64,000 bases of DNA from BOG-938 sp035524315. GTDB taxonomy: Bacteria > Pseudomonadota > Alphaproteobacteria > Caulobacterales > Caulobacteraceae. The notes beneath the pieces are model-generated. The model was not told where the DNA came from and did not search any database. It worked only from the letters and a program-made list of their open reading frames with translations. How positions within the stretch are numbered: the stretch's first letter is position 1; every line of letters begins with the position of its first letter. The position numbers and the translations under genes were made by a program. The stretch spans positions 1 through 64,000 of the forward strand of contig DATKPD010000028.1 of NCBI GenBank assembly GCA_035524315.1, in the 5' to 3' direction. Positions 1 to 8,713 of the stretch are shown here, piece after piece.

Positions 1-1401
1 CTCGGGGCGCCGATGATGATGGCGCACCCGGCTCTGGCGCAGGACGCGTCGAGCGCCTCCAGCACCGCCAGCGATGCTTCGAGCACCGCCGCGGCGGCCG
101 CTCCGGCCGCGGCTCCGGCCGCAGCGTCGAACGACGCCGTCCAGACCTACCCCAAGGACGCGGTGAACGCCGGCGACGACGCCTGGATGCTCACCTCCTC
201 CGTGCTGGTGCTGATGATGACCATTCCGGGCCTGGCGCTGTTCTACGCCGGCATGGTGCGTAAGAAGAACATCCTGGCCACCCTGGCCCAGAGCTTCGGC
301 GCCACCGCGCTGATCACGGTTCTGTGGATGATCATCGGCTACTCGATCGCCTTCACGGGGCACAACCCGTACATCGGCGACTTCAAGTACATCCTGCTGG
401 CGCCGCTGAACGGGGACATCAACATCGCCAACACCGACTTGGCGCCGACGATCCCTGAAACCGTCTATATGTTCTTCCAGATGACCTTCGCGATCATCAC
501 TCCGGCCCTGATCGCCGGCGCGCTGGCCGACCGGATGAAGTACTCGGCGTTCCTGCTGTTCATGGGCGCCTGGCTCCTGCTCGTTTACTGCCCCATCGCT
601 CACTGGGTCTGGTCCGCCAAGGGCTGGCTCGGCGGCGGCGGCCTCGGCGCCCTCGACTACGCGGGCGGCTCGGTCGTGCACTTGAACGCCGGCACCGCCG
701 GCCTGATCGCCGCCCTGATGCTGGGCAAGCGCAAGGGCCTCGGCACCGAGAACTTCGCTCCGCACAACCTCGCGTACAGCGTCATCGGCGCCTCGCTGCT
801 GTGGGTCGGCTGGTTCGGCTTTAACGCCGGCTCGGCCGTGGAAGCCCACGACGGCGCCGCCGGCATGGCCGCTGCGGCCACCCAGATCGCCACGGCCGCC
901 GCGGCTCTGGCCTGGATGTTCATCGAATGGATCGTCGCCAAGAAGCCTTCGGTTCTGGGCATGATCTCGGGCGCGGTGGCCGGCCTCGTGGCCATCACCC
1001 CCGCCTCCGGCTTCGTGAACCCGACCGGCGCTCTGGCCATCGGCGTCGCCGCCGGCATCGTGTGCTACCTCTCGGCGGTGCACCTCAAGAAGATGATCGG
1101 CTACGACGACGCGCTGGATTGCTGGGGCGTGCACGGCATCGGTGGGGCCCTCGGCGCCATCCTGACCGGCGTGTTCGCGTCCAACAAGATCAACTCGCTG
1201 GGCAAGGGCTGGCTCTATGACGGCAACTTCCACCAAGTGATCTTGCAGTTCATCGACGTCGGCGCGGTGTTCGCCTACTGCGCGGTGATGACCATCATCA
1301 TCCTGGGCGTGCTGAAGTACACCATCGGCATCCGCGTCACCGAGGAAGAGGAAGTCGAAGGCCTCGACATCAGCCTGCACGGCGAAGTGGTGCACGGCTA
1401 A
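1..1401 (+). CDS. amtB: Ammonium transporter (Amt family), 5' truncated by window edge
   Basis: Inner-membrane ammonium channel. The frame is open back to base 1 (L-G-A-P precedes the first Met at 13), and the residues before ALAQD look like the end of a signal peptide, so the true start lies outside the window. An Ala/Ser-rich segment follows, then family signatures: TSSVLVLMMTIPGLALFYAG in the first membrane helix, the first twin-histidine region (VVHLNAGTAG) and the second (CWGVHGIGGALGAILTG). About ten hydrophobic segments follow, ending in a short acidic cytoplasmic tail (EEEEVEGLDISLHGE). In proteobacteria amt is usually downstream of a PII gene (glnK) under nitrogen control; that side is not visible. 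A strong terminator follows. Family assignment is certain. Confidence 0.95.
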   Translation, partial: LGAPMMMAHPALAQDASSASSTASDASSTAAAAAPAAAPAAASNDAVQTYPKDAVNAGDDAWMLTSSVLVLMMTIPGLALFYAGMVRKKNILATLAQSFGATALITVLWMIIGYSIAFTGHNPYIGDFKYILLAPLNGDINIANTDLAPTIPETVYMFFQMTFAIITPALIAGALADRMKYSAFLLFMGAWLLLVYCPIAHWVWSAKGWLGGGGLGALDYAGGSVVHLNAGTAGLIAALMLGKRKGLGTENFAPHNLAYSVIGASLLWVGWFGFNAGSAVEAHDGAAGMAAAATQIATAAAALAWMFIEWIVAKKPSVLGMISGAVAGLVAITPASGFVNPTGALAIGVAAGIVCYLSAVHLKKMIGYDDALDCWGVHGIGGALGAILTGVFASNKINSLGKGWLYDGNFHQVILQFIDVGAVFAYCAVMTIIILGVLKYTIGIRVTEEEEVEGLDISLHGEVVHG

Positions 1402-1410
1402 GGCGGGTTT

Positions 1411-1434
1411 GGGGTCCGCGGCGACGCGGACCCC
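1411..1434 (+). repeat. Perfect hairpin 3' of amtB
   Basis: A 10-bp perfect inverted repeat (ggggtccgcg / cgcggacccc) around the loop gcga starts 9 bases after the amtB stop. It has no T-tract, so alone it is not a canonical intrinsic terminator. It may protect the mRNA 3' end or act together with the terminator 35 bases downstream. Confidence 0.6.
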
Positions 1435-1466
1435 GGGTTGCCAAACTGGCTTTCGGACTCTGGACG

Positions 1467-1500
1467 ACGGCGGGATCTTAGGATCCCGCCGTTTTCTTTT
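1467..1500 (+). terminator. Rho-independent terminator of amtB
   Basis: An 11-bp stem (acggcgggatc / gatcccgccgt) closes a ttag loop, and the run ttttcttt follows directly. The T-run lies on the plus strand only, so it ends amtB transcription before the convergent ispE gene. Confidence 0.9.
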
Positions 1501-1531
1501 GTGCTGAGATATAAGGCAAAGGGAGCGTGGG

Positions 1532-2404
1532 TCAGACCGGCGCGTCGCCCAGACGGCATGCTCGCACCCACCACTCTGGGTGAAGACGGGTCAGGCGCTC
1601 GGCCAGGGCGCGGGCGTCAGCGTCGGATGCGCAAAGCGAAAAGCAGGTGGCGCCCGAACCTGACATGCGCGTGAACAGCGCCTCGGGCTGCAAACCGACC
1701 ACATCGAGCGCGCGCCCGATGCGCGGCTCCAGCTTGACCGCCGGCGCCTCCAGGTCGTTGCGCAGGCCGGCGATCCACTGGGCCGTCGCCCGCACGTCCG
1801 TCAGGATCGGCTCGACCGGACGCACACAATCGCCCAGGCCGCCCATGTCGTCGTAGGCGCGGTAGACGGGCCCTGTAGGCGAAGGAACGCCCGGATTGAT
1901 CAGCACCGCCGGCAAGGGCGGCAAGCCCGGCGGCGGCGACAGGATTTCGCCGCGTCCCTCGGCCGTGACCGCTCGGGCCCACAGACACGCGGCCCCGTCG
2001 GCGCCCAGGCGCTCGGCTACGGCCTGAAGCGCGGCGTCGTCGATGTCGAGCGCGAGCAACGCGCGCAGCAGACGCAAGGCCGCGCCCGCGTCGCTGGAGC
2101 CGCCGCCGACGCCCGCGGCGATCGGCAGGCGCTTGTCCAGCACGATACGCGCGCCCTGCCTCGAACCCGCCGCTTCCAGCAACGCCCGCGCCGCGCGCAG
2201 CACCAGGTTGTCCTCGCCCGCCGACAGGCCGGCGCCGAACGGCCCCTCGATGGTCAGGCTGAGCTCATCGGCCGGCGCCGCGCGCACCTCGTCGCCGATG
2301 TCTGCGAACACCATCAGGCTGGCGAGCGGGTGATAGCCGTCGGGCTGAACCGGGGCGACATGCAGGTACAGATTGACCTTGGCCGGCGCGAGGGACGCGA
2401 TCAC
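1532..2404 (-). CDS. ispE: 4-diphosphocytidyl-2-C-methyl-D-erythritol kinase
   Basis: GHMP kinase that phosphorylates CDP-ME in the non-mevalonate (MEP) isoprenoid pathway; cytosolic, 290 aa. Seen: N-terminal APAKVNLYLHV, the glycine-rich ATP loop PIAAGVGGGSSDAGAALR, and the C-terminal GHMP motif MSGSGATCFSL. I chose the GTG at 2404 because an AAGGA ribosome site lies 10 bases upstream, family members start just before APAKVN, and the longer ATG start at 2452 would overlap the upstream TPR gene by 41 bp. The gene follows the TPR lipoprotein gene by 7 bp and is probably cotranscribed with it. It converges on amtB. Confidence 0.93.
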   Translation of the reverse strand: MIASLAPAKVNLYLHVAPVQPDGYHPLASLMVFADIGDEVRAAPADELSLTIEGPFGAGLSAGEDNLVLRAARALLEAAGSRQGARIVLDKRLPIAAGVGGGSSDAGAALRLLRALLALDIDDAALQAVAERLGADGAACLWARAVTAEGRGEILSPPPGLPPLPAVLINPGVPSPTGPVYRAYDDMGGLGDCVRPVEPILTDVRATAQWIAGLRNDLEAPAVKLEPRIGRALDVVGLQPEALFTRMSGSGATCFSLCASDADARALAERLTRLHPEWWVRACRLGDAPV

Positions 2405-2411
2405 GCGAGGC

Positions 2412-4163
2412 TCATCCTTGGGCGATGGCGGCGGGCCGCGGCGCAGGCGCATCCAGGCCCGAGGATAGCTTCTTTTCGGCCGAGGCCTTGAGCTCGGCGG
2501 TCGGTTGCAGGCTCAGCACCCGGCGCCACTGAAACTGCGCCTCGGCGCGCCGGCCGACCTGCCAGTAGGCGTCGCCCAGATGGTCGTTGATCTCGGGGCT
2601 GACCGCGTTGAAGGTCACCGCGCGCTCCAGGTTCAGCACCGCGGCGTGATAGTCGCCGAGGTGATAGTAGGCCCAGCCCAGGGAATCGGCGATTTCGCCC
2701 GACTCCGGTTCGGCGTTGGCCGCCTTCAGCAGCATGGCCATGGCCTGTTGCAGGCGCTCGCCTTTCTCGACCCAGGTATAGCCGAGGTAGTTGAGCACGT
2801 CGGGCTGGTCGGGCTTCAGCGACAGGGCCTTGAGGAGGTCCGCCTCGGCGTCCGGCCAGTCGCCGGATTCGCTCAGCGCCGTGCCGCGCAGGAAATACAA
2901 GGTCCAGCCGGCATTGGCGGGGTCGGCGTCGATGACCGCGCTGAGGATCTTGGCCGAGTCCTGATATTGGCCCTTGTCGCGCAGGGCGTCGGCCAGCACC
3001 AGCTGGGTGTCGCGCTGGTCGGGCGCGGCCTTGACCAGATCGCGCGCCAGGGTCAGCGCCGTATCGTCGTCGCCGGTGTTCTCGTAGGTGGTGATGATCC
3101 GCTCGCGCGCTTCGAGCGCGGAGGGGGCGTCGGGCGATATGCGCGCGTAGTCCTCGCGCGCCTCGACGTTGCGGCCGGCCGACGCGCGCAAATCGCCCAG
3201 CAGAAGCCAGGCGGAATCGTTGGTCGGATCGAGCTTGAGCCCCATCTGCAGATAGATCTCGCCCTCGTCGACCGCCTTTTCCACCAGAGCCAGCTCCGCG
3301 GCGCTGATCAGGGCGCCGCCGGCGCCCTCCTTGAGGGTCGGCATGGGCGGAGCCGGCTTGCGGGCCTCGACGCGGGCGATGGCGTCTTTCAGCCCCCGGT
3401 CGCCCGGCGTGCGCGCCAGGAACTTACGGTACAGAGCCTCGGCGTCCTTGCCCCGGCCGCGCCGCTCAAGATAGGCGCCGTAGGGCTGGACGTAGAACGT
3501 CCCCAGTTGGGCGCTGCCGACCAGCACCTTGTAGCCCGCCTCAGCCTCGTCGTAGCGGTGCAGGCGTTCGTCGATCAGCGAGCGGCTGAGCACCGCGGCC
3601 ATGCGGTTGAGCCGCTGGCCCTGGGTGTCGGGCAGGGTCGCGGCGTGCGCATTGTCGCCCCCCGCCAGCTCGACCCACGGCTTGATCAGCTGGTAGCCGC
3701 CGACATAGGCGAACCCGTCAGGCTCCTTGGCCATGGCGAGATAGGCGTCCTTGTTGCGCCCGGCCGCCAGGGCCGAGACCGCGCGCACCAGCTGCGACAG
3801 GCGGGCCATGCCGGCCGAGCTGTCGTCGATGCCGGAGGTCAGGGCGGCGGCCCGGTCGATATCGCCGGCCGCGATGGCGGCCAGGAACGCCTTCTGTCCG
3901 ATCAGTGGCTCGACGTCCTCATGTCCGGCGTCGACGAAGTAATCGGCTGCGGCCTGGGCGGAATCGTCGTTGAGCGCGGCCTCGCCGGCCACGAACAGGC
4001 CGTAAGGCGAGTGGACATCGACGGGCGGCTGGACCGCCACCGCCTTGGCCGGCGTCGGGTGCGCGGGCGCGGTGGCGCACGCCGACAGGCCGAGCGCGCA
4101 GCCCAGCGCCAGGGCCGAAACGCCGTGCAGCTTGAGCTTGGATAGGGTGGAAGACCGCCTCAT
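2412..4163 (-). CDS. TPR-repeat lipoprotein
   Basis: 583-aa protein made largely of tetratricopeptide repeats, probably anchored to the outer membrane and facing the periplasm. The N-terminus MRRSSTLSKLKLHG is followed by a hydrophobic stretch and the lipobox LSAC. Repeat units (for example LNYLGYTWVEKG, IADSLGWAYYHLGDY and INDHLGDAYWQVGRR) fill the second half. An upstream Met at 4223 would add 20 residues before the signal peptide, so the Met at 4163 is preferred. TPR lipoproteins are protein-protein scaffolds; the partner here is unknown. It is 7 bp upstream of ispE in the same direction, with no obvious functional link to isoprenoid synthesis. Confidence 0.85.
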   Translation of the reverse strand: MRRSSTLSKLKLHGVSALALGCALGLSACATAPAHPTPAKAVAVQPPVDVHSPYGLFVAGEAALNDDSAQAAADYFVDAGHEDVEPLIGQKAFLAAIAAGDIDRAAALTSGIDDSSAGMARLSQLVRAVSALAAGRNKDAYLAMAKEPDGFAYVGGYQLIKPWVELAGGDNAHAATLPDTQGQRLNRMAAVLSRSLIDERLHRYDEAEAGYKVLVGSAQLGTFYVQPYGAYLERRGRGKDAEALYRKFLARTPGDRGLKDAIARVEARKPAPPMPTLKEGAGGALISAAELALVEKAVDEGEIYLQMGLKLDPTNDSAWLLLGDLRASAGRNVEAREDYARISPDAPSALEARERIITTYENTGDDDTALTLARDLVKAAPDQRDTQLVLADALRDKGQYQDSAKILSAVIDADPANAGWTLYFLRGTALSESGDWPDAEADLLKALSLKPDQPDVLNYLGYTWVEKGERLQQAMAMLLKAANAEPESGEIADSLGWAYYHLGDYHAAVLNLERAVTFNAVSPEINDHLGDAYWQVGRRAEAQFQWRRVLSLQPTAELKASAEKKLSSGLDAPAPRPAAIAQG

Positions 4164-4226
4164 GCGCGCAAAGTCGGCGCTTTCGGCGCCGCGATCAAGT
4201 CCGCTACGCCCAAGGCCCCGCACTGA

Positions 4227-5900
4227 TTACATGTTGGGATAGTTTGGCCCCCCGCCGCCCTCGGGCGTGGTCCAGACAATGTTCTGCGACGGATCCTTGA
4301 TGTCACAGGTTTTGCAGTGGACGCAGTTCTGGGCGTTGATCACGAAGGTTGGCTCGCCTGCCTTCTCGACCACCTCGTACACCGCCGCCGGACAATAGCG
4401 CTGTGCGGGCTCGGCATAGAGCGGCAGATTGACCGCGATGGGAATGGCCGGATCGATCAGCTTCAGGTGGCTGGGCTGATCTTCCTCGTGGTTGGTGTTG
4501 GACACGAACACCGAGGAGAGCTTGTCGAACGACAACACCCCGTCGGGCTTGGGATAGGCGATTGGTTTGAAATCCTTGGCCAGGCCCGTGCAGGCGGCGT
4601 CGGTCTTGCCGTGCTTCAGCGTGCCGAAGGGGGACCAGCCGCCGGTGAGGCGGTTGATCCACAGGTCCAGGCCAGACAGCAGCACCCCGCCCAGCACGGT
4701 GCCAAAGCGCGACCATAGGGGCTTGGCGTTGCGCGCCAGCTTCAGTTCCTGGCGCACCCACGAAACGTCATAGGCCGCCTGGTACGCCTCCAGCACATCC
4801 CCGCCGCGCCCGGCCTGCACGGCCGCGAACGCCGCCTCGGCCGCCAGCATGCCGGTCTTCATGGCGTTGTGGCTGCCCTTGATGCGCGGCAGGTTCACGA
4901 ACCCGGCCGAACAGCCGATCAGGGCGCCGCCGGGGAAGGCCAGGGCCGGCACCGACTGGAACCCGCCCTCGGTGATCGCCCGTGCGCCATAGGCCACGCG
5001 CTTGCCGCCCTCCAGGTGTCGGCGGATCGCCGTGTGCTGCTTGAGCCGCTGGAATTCGTCGAACGGCGACAGATACGGATTGGCGTAGTTCAGGTGCACC
5101 ACCAAGCCGACCGACACATAGCGGTCGCCGAAGTGATAGACGAACGAGCCGCCGCCCACGTCATTGCTGAGCGGCCAGCCGAAGCTGTGCTGAACCAAGC
5201 CCGGCTGGAAGCACTCGGCGGGAACCTGCCAGATCTCCTTCAGGCCGATGCCGTACTTCTGCGGCTCGGACTGGGCGGTCAGGCCGTACCTGGCCTGGAT
5301 CTGCTTGGCCAGCGAGCCGCGCGCGCCCTCGGCGATCAGCACGTAGCGGCCGTTGAGCTCCATGCCGGGCTGGTAGTCGGCCTTGGGCTGGCCGTCCTTG
5401 CCCACGCCGAACACCCCCGCCACGACCCCGCGCAGCGATCCGTCCTCGCGGTAGAGGGCCTCGGAGGCGGCCATGCCGGGATAGATTTCCACGCCCAGAG
5501 CCTCGGCCTCGCCCGCCAGCCAGCGGCACAGATTGGCCAGCGACCCGACGTAGCAGCCGTGGTTGTTCATGAAGTCGGGCTTGGGCAGCCACGAGATGTC
5601 GATATCGCCCGCCGGCCCCAGCATCAGGTAGCGGTCCTTGGCGACCGGCGTGTCCAGGGGCGCGCCGCGCGCTTTCCAGTCGGGGATTAACTCGTCGAGC
5701 GCGCGCGGATCGATCACCGCGCCCGACAGGATGTGGGCGCCGACCTCCGAGCCCTTCTCCAGCACGGCCACCGACAACTCGGCCCCGGCCTCGGCGGCGA
5801 GGTGTTTCAGACGAATGGCCGCCGACAGGCCCGCCGGCCCCGCGCCGACGATGACCACGTCGTAGTCCATCGCCTCCCGTTCGGGGGCATCTTCAGCCAC
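4227..5900 (-). CDS. Electron transfer flavoprotein-ubiquinone oxidoreductase
   Basis: 557-aa FAD/4Fe-4S enzyme on the inner membrane that passes electrons from ETF (fatty acid and amino acid oxidation) to ubiquinone. Seen: the dinucleotide-binding motif VVIVGAGPAGLSAA near residue 14, the flavin region GCSAGFVNLPRIKGSHNAMK, and the C-terminal cluster ligands in CPAAVYEV and NCVHCKTCDIKDPSQNI, ending GGGGPNYPNM as is usual. Length is normal for the family. The start is a GTG with GAGGAAA just upstream. It is divergent from the uracil-DNA glycosylase gene, with about 100 bp between. No ETF subunit genes are in the window. Confidence 0.95.
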   Translation of the reverse strand: MAEDAPEREAMDYDVVIVGAGPAGLSAAIRLKHLAAEAGAELSVAVLEKGSEVGAHILSGAVIDPRALDELIPDWKARGAPLDTPVAKDRYLMLGPAGDIDISWLPKPDFMNNHGCYVGSLANLCRWLAGEAEALGVEIYPGMAASEALYREDGSLRGVVAGVFGVGKDGQPKADYQPGMELNGRYVLIAEGARGSLAKQIQARYGLTAQSEPQKYGIGLKEIWQVPAECFQPGLVQHSFGWPLSNDVGGGSFVYHFGDRYVSVGLVVHLNYANPYLSPFDEFQRLKQHTAIRRHLEGGKRVAYGARAITEGGFQSVPALAFPGGALIGCSAGFVNLPRIKGSHNAMKTGMLAAEAAFAAVQAGRGGDVLEAYQAAYDVSWVRQELKLARNAKPLWSRFGTVLGGVLLSGLDLWINRLTGGWSPFGTLKHGKTDAACTGLAKDFKPIAYPKPDGVLSFDKLSSVFVSNTNHEEDQPSHLKLIDPAIPIAVNLPLYAEPAQRYCPAAVYEVVEKAGEPTFVINAQNCVHCKTCDIKDPSQNIVWTTPEGGGGPNYPNM

Positions 5901-5999
5901 GAGCTTTCCTCGGAAACATTGAACAGCGGCCCGACTTATCCGAAGCTGGCGGCGAGCCGGTCAAGCAAAACCGCTCGTTTTCTCAGGACTACGCCCTCC

Positions 6000-6815
6000 G
6001 TGGACACCGCGACCGACACTCGAGCCATCGAAAGCCTGCTCGCCTTCTGGAGCCAGGCTGGGGCGGACGTGTGTTTCTCGGAGGTCCCCGTCGATCGCCT
6101 GGCCGCGCGCGCCCAGAGCCCCAGGCCCGCCCAGCCGACGCTTGCGCCGCCCGCGCCCGCGCCCGCGCCCGGCGCGCGGCGCATCTCCCCCGATCTGACC
6201 GCCGGGATCGACGCCGCCCGCACCCTGGCCGAAGCCGCCGACACGCTGGAGGCGCTGGAAGCCGCCATCGCCGCCTTCGACGGCTGCGGCCTGAAGTTCG
6301 AGGGCGCTAAGCGCGCCGTGTTCGCCCGTGGCGCGCCGGATGCGCCGGTCATGATCATCGGCGAGGGGCCCGGCGCCGAGGAAGACAACCAGGGCGCCCC
6401 TTTCGTGGGCCGCGCCGGCAAGCTTCTCGACCGCATGCTCAAGGCATCAGGACTGGGGGGGCGGGTGTTCATCACCAACACCGTGTTCTGGCGCCCACCG
6501 GGCAACCGCACCCCGTCGCCGGGAGAGCAGATGGCGTGCGCCCCGTTCCTCGAACGCGCCATCGCCCTGGTCAAGCCACGCTACCTGCTGTTGTCGGGCG
6601 GCGCCGCGGCCAAGTCGGTGCTCAAGCGCGAGGAAGGCATCCTCAGCCTGCGCGGGCGCTGGTTCGACTGGACGTCCGAGGACGGCGCCTTGCAGGTCCC
6701 GGCCTTGCCGACCCTGCACCCCGCCTTCCTGCTGCGCCAACCCGGCGCCAAGAAGCGCGCTTGGCAGGACCTGCTGACCCTCACCGAACGGCTAGACCGG
6801 CCGGAGCGGCCCTAA
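6000..6815 (+). CDS. Uracil-DNA glycosylase, family-4-like, incomplete Fe-S ligands
   Basis: 271-aa DNA repair enzyme expected to remove uracil from DNA. Seen: motif A GEGPGAEEDNQGAPFVGRAG (residues 121-140), the NTVFWRPPGNRTP region (160-172) and the motif-B-like LHPAFLLRQPG (239-249). Classical family 4 enzymes hold a 4Fe-4S cluster with four cysteines. Here only Cys96 (DGCGL) and Cys180 (MACAPF) remain; the usual Cys in the KCRPP position is Trp164. The cluster is therefore probably absent or altered. Residues 30-70 form a Pro/Ala-rich linker. The GTG at 6000 is the chosen start; the frame is open further 5', but that part overlaps the divergent ETF-QO gene. The stop overlaps the convergent glycosyltransferase stop by 4 bp. 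Confidence 0.85.
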   Translation: MDTATDTRAIESLLAFWSQAGADVCFSEVPVDRLAARAQSPRPAQPTLAPPAPAPAPGARRISPDLTAGIDAARTLAEAADTLEALEAAIAAFDGCGLKFEGAKRAVFARGAPDAPVMIIGEGPGAEEDNQGAPFVGRAGKLLDRMLKASGLGGRVFITNTVFWRPPGNRTPSPGEQMACAPFLERAIALVKPRYLLLSGGAAAKSVLKREEGILSLRGRWFDWTSEDGALQVPALPTLHPAFLLRQPGAKKRAWQDLLTLTERLDRPERP

Positions 6816-7279
6816 AGCCGCTTCAGCTTGCCGCCGAGCTTACGCGCCAGACGCGGGCCGTAGCCGCCCATCTGCTCGAGCCGGCGGCGCGAAATCAGCA
6901 GCCCATAGGCCTTGGGCGGACCACCCAGTAATCCGCCCTTGCCGGGCGCCATCCACGCGACGCGGTCCGGACCCTTGGCCAGATGCGCCCGCGCCGCCGC
7001 TTCCCAGCCGGGCGTCGGCTCGATAGCCGGGTCGAGAATCAGCAGCCAGTCGCCCCGCGCCTTGGCGGCGGCGGCGGCGATGCGCGCCTCGGCCGGGCCG
7101 CTGAGTTCCAGCACATCCGCGCCACTGTCCTTGGCGATGTCCAAGGTGGCGTCGGCCGAGCCGCCGTCGGCCACGATCACCTGGCGCACCACCCCGTCCA
7201 CCGCCGCCGGCACCAGGGCCGCGAGAGTCTGACCGATCACGCGCTCATGGTCCAAGGTGGCGATGACGACGGAAATCAT
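6812..7279 (-). CDS. Small family 2 glycosyltransferase-like protein
   Basis: 155-aa GT2-like (GT-A fold) protein. The start MISVVIATLDHERVIGQTL, the nucleotide-binding region VIVADGGSADATLDIA and the motif ARGDWLLILDPAIEPTPGW follow the GT2 order. The usual DxD metal motif is reduced to LDPA, and the protein stops shortly after the catalytic half (typical GT2 proteins are 220-350 aa). It may be a minimal or inactive nucleotide-sugar transferase. There is no sugar-synthesis neighbour, so no substrate can be inferred. It ends in a 4-bp stop overlap with the uracil-DNA glycosylase gene. Confidence 0.75.
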   Translation of the reverse strand: MISVVIATLDHERVIGQTLAALVPAAVDGVVRQVIVADGGSADATLDIAKDSGADVLELSGPAEARIAAAAAKARGDWLLILDPAIEPTPGWEAAARAHLAKGPDRVAWMAPGKGGLLGGPPKAYGLLISRRRLEQMGGYGPRLARKLGGKLKRL

Positions 7280-7355
7280 GGCGGCATGAACCGTGCGTCG
7301 GGGGCGCGCGTCAAGAGTTCTTGTTTTGTTCCAACCCCAAGCCTAGGGTGGCGGG

Positions 7356-8438
7356 ATGTTTCCCGGTCGCACGCCATCTTCGCAAAACGGACGCGGCGCT
7401 CAATCCAACGCCACGGGCCGGTTCGAGGCCCTGATCCGCGAGGATTTCGACGACGGCTGGGGCGCCGAGGACGCCGAACCGCCCAAGCTGAAGACCAGCC
7501 TGCAGGCTGACGCCTCGCGCACCATCATCGCCACCAACGACAGCCCAGACATCGGTTTCGACCGCTCGATCAATCCCTACCGGGGTTGCGAGCACGGCTG
7601 CATCTATTGCTTCGCCCGGCCGAGCCACGCCTACCTCGGCTATTCGCCGGGCCTGGATTTCGAGAGCAAGCTGCTGTTCAAGCCCGAGGCCGCCAAGCTG
7701 CTGGAGCGAGCCTTGTCGCGGCGCGGCTACAAGCCCGCCTATATCCAGCTGGGCGCCAACACCGATCCCTACCAGCCGATCGAGCGCAGGCTGCGCATCA
7801 CCCGCGGCGTGCTGGAGGTGCTGGAGCGATTCCGTCATCCGGTAGGCATCACCACCAAGGGCGCCCTGATCGCGCGCGACGCCGACATCCTGGGCCGCAT
7901 GGGCCAGGCGGGACTGGCGGCGGCGGCGATCTCGGTCACCTCGCTCGACCGCAAGCTGGCGCGCGCGATGGAGCCACGCGCGTCCACGCCCGAGCGGCGG
8001 CTGGAGGCGATCCGGATCTTGAGCCAGGCGGGCCTGCCGGTGTCGGTCAGCTTCGCCCCGGTCATCCCGGGCCTTAACGACCATGAACTTGAAGCGGTGC
8101 TGGAGCGCGGCGCCGAGGCCGGCGCCCGCGTCGCCCACTACACGGTCCTGCGCCTGCCGCTGGAGATCAAGGACCTGTTCCGCGAGTGGCTCCAGGCCGA
8201 GCGGCCCGACCGGGCGGCGCGGGTGATGTCGCTGGTGCGCCAGATGCGCGGCGGCAAGGACTATGACCCGCAGTGGGGCCAGAGGATGAAGGGCGAGGGC
8301 CCGATCGCCGATCTGATCCGCGCCCGCTTCGCCGCGGCCTGCAAGCGCCATGGTCTGAACCGCGAGCGGTTCACGCTCGATCTGAGCCAGTTCCGCCGGC
8401 CCGCCGCCGAGGGGCAGGGCGACCTGTTCGGCGGCTAG
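7356..8438 (+). CDS. PA0069-family radical SAM protein
   Basis: 360-aa radical S-adenosylmethionine protein. The cluster motif is C78-EHG-C82-IY-C85, inside INPYRGCEHGCIYCFARPSH, which is typical of the SplB-like PA0069 family. SAM-domain segments include QLGANTDPYQPIERRLRITR and ITTKGALIARDADIL. The family is widespread in proteobacteria and its reaction is not established; resemblance to spore photoproduct lyase suggests a nucleic-acid substrate, but this is unproven. The gene stands alone, 76 bp after the divergent glycosyltransferase start, and about 275 bp without a gene separate it from the efflux operon. Confidence 0.88.
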   Translation: MFPGRTPSSQNGRGAQSNATGRFEALIREDFDDGWGAEDAEPPKLKTSLQADASRTIIATNDSPDIGFDRSINPYRGCEHGCIYCFARPSHAYLGYSPGLDFESKLLFKPEAAKLLERALSRRGYKPAYIQLGANTDPYQPIERRLRITRGVLEVLERFRHPVGITTKGALIARDADILGRMGQAGLAAAAISVTSLDRKLARAMEPRASTPERRLEAIRILSQAGLPVSVSFAPVIPGLNDHELEAVLERGAEAGARVAHYTVLRLPLEIKDLFREWLQAERPDRAARVMSLVRQMRGGKDYDPQWGQRMKGEGPIADLIRARFAAACKRHGLNRERFTLDLSQFRRPAAEGQGDLFGG

Positions 8439-8713
8439 GCTCCCGCTCCGGCCCGGACGGCGCCATAATCAGGCCTTAGAGGCATAAGCTCGATGGGGCC
8501 GAGAGGTCATGTCGAAAGGAGATGGGGACCCCGCGCGGCCGTCCGGAGTCGCCGGCAGCCGTACCCGCGAACAGGGCCTTTGTTGCGCGGCCGAAATTAA
8601 GCCGTGACAATTTCGGTGCAACAGCCATTCCAGTTCACCGTCGCGCCCCGCGCCCGACCGGTCAGTGACGTTGCTTTCGCCGCCCGCCCGCCTGCATCCG
8701 CCAAGGACCACGA

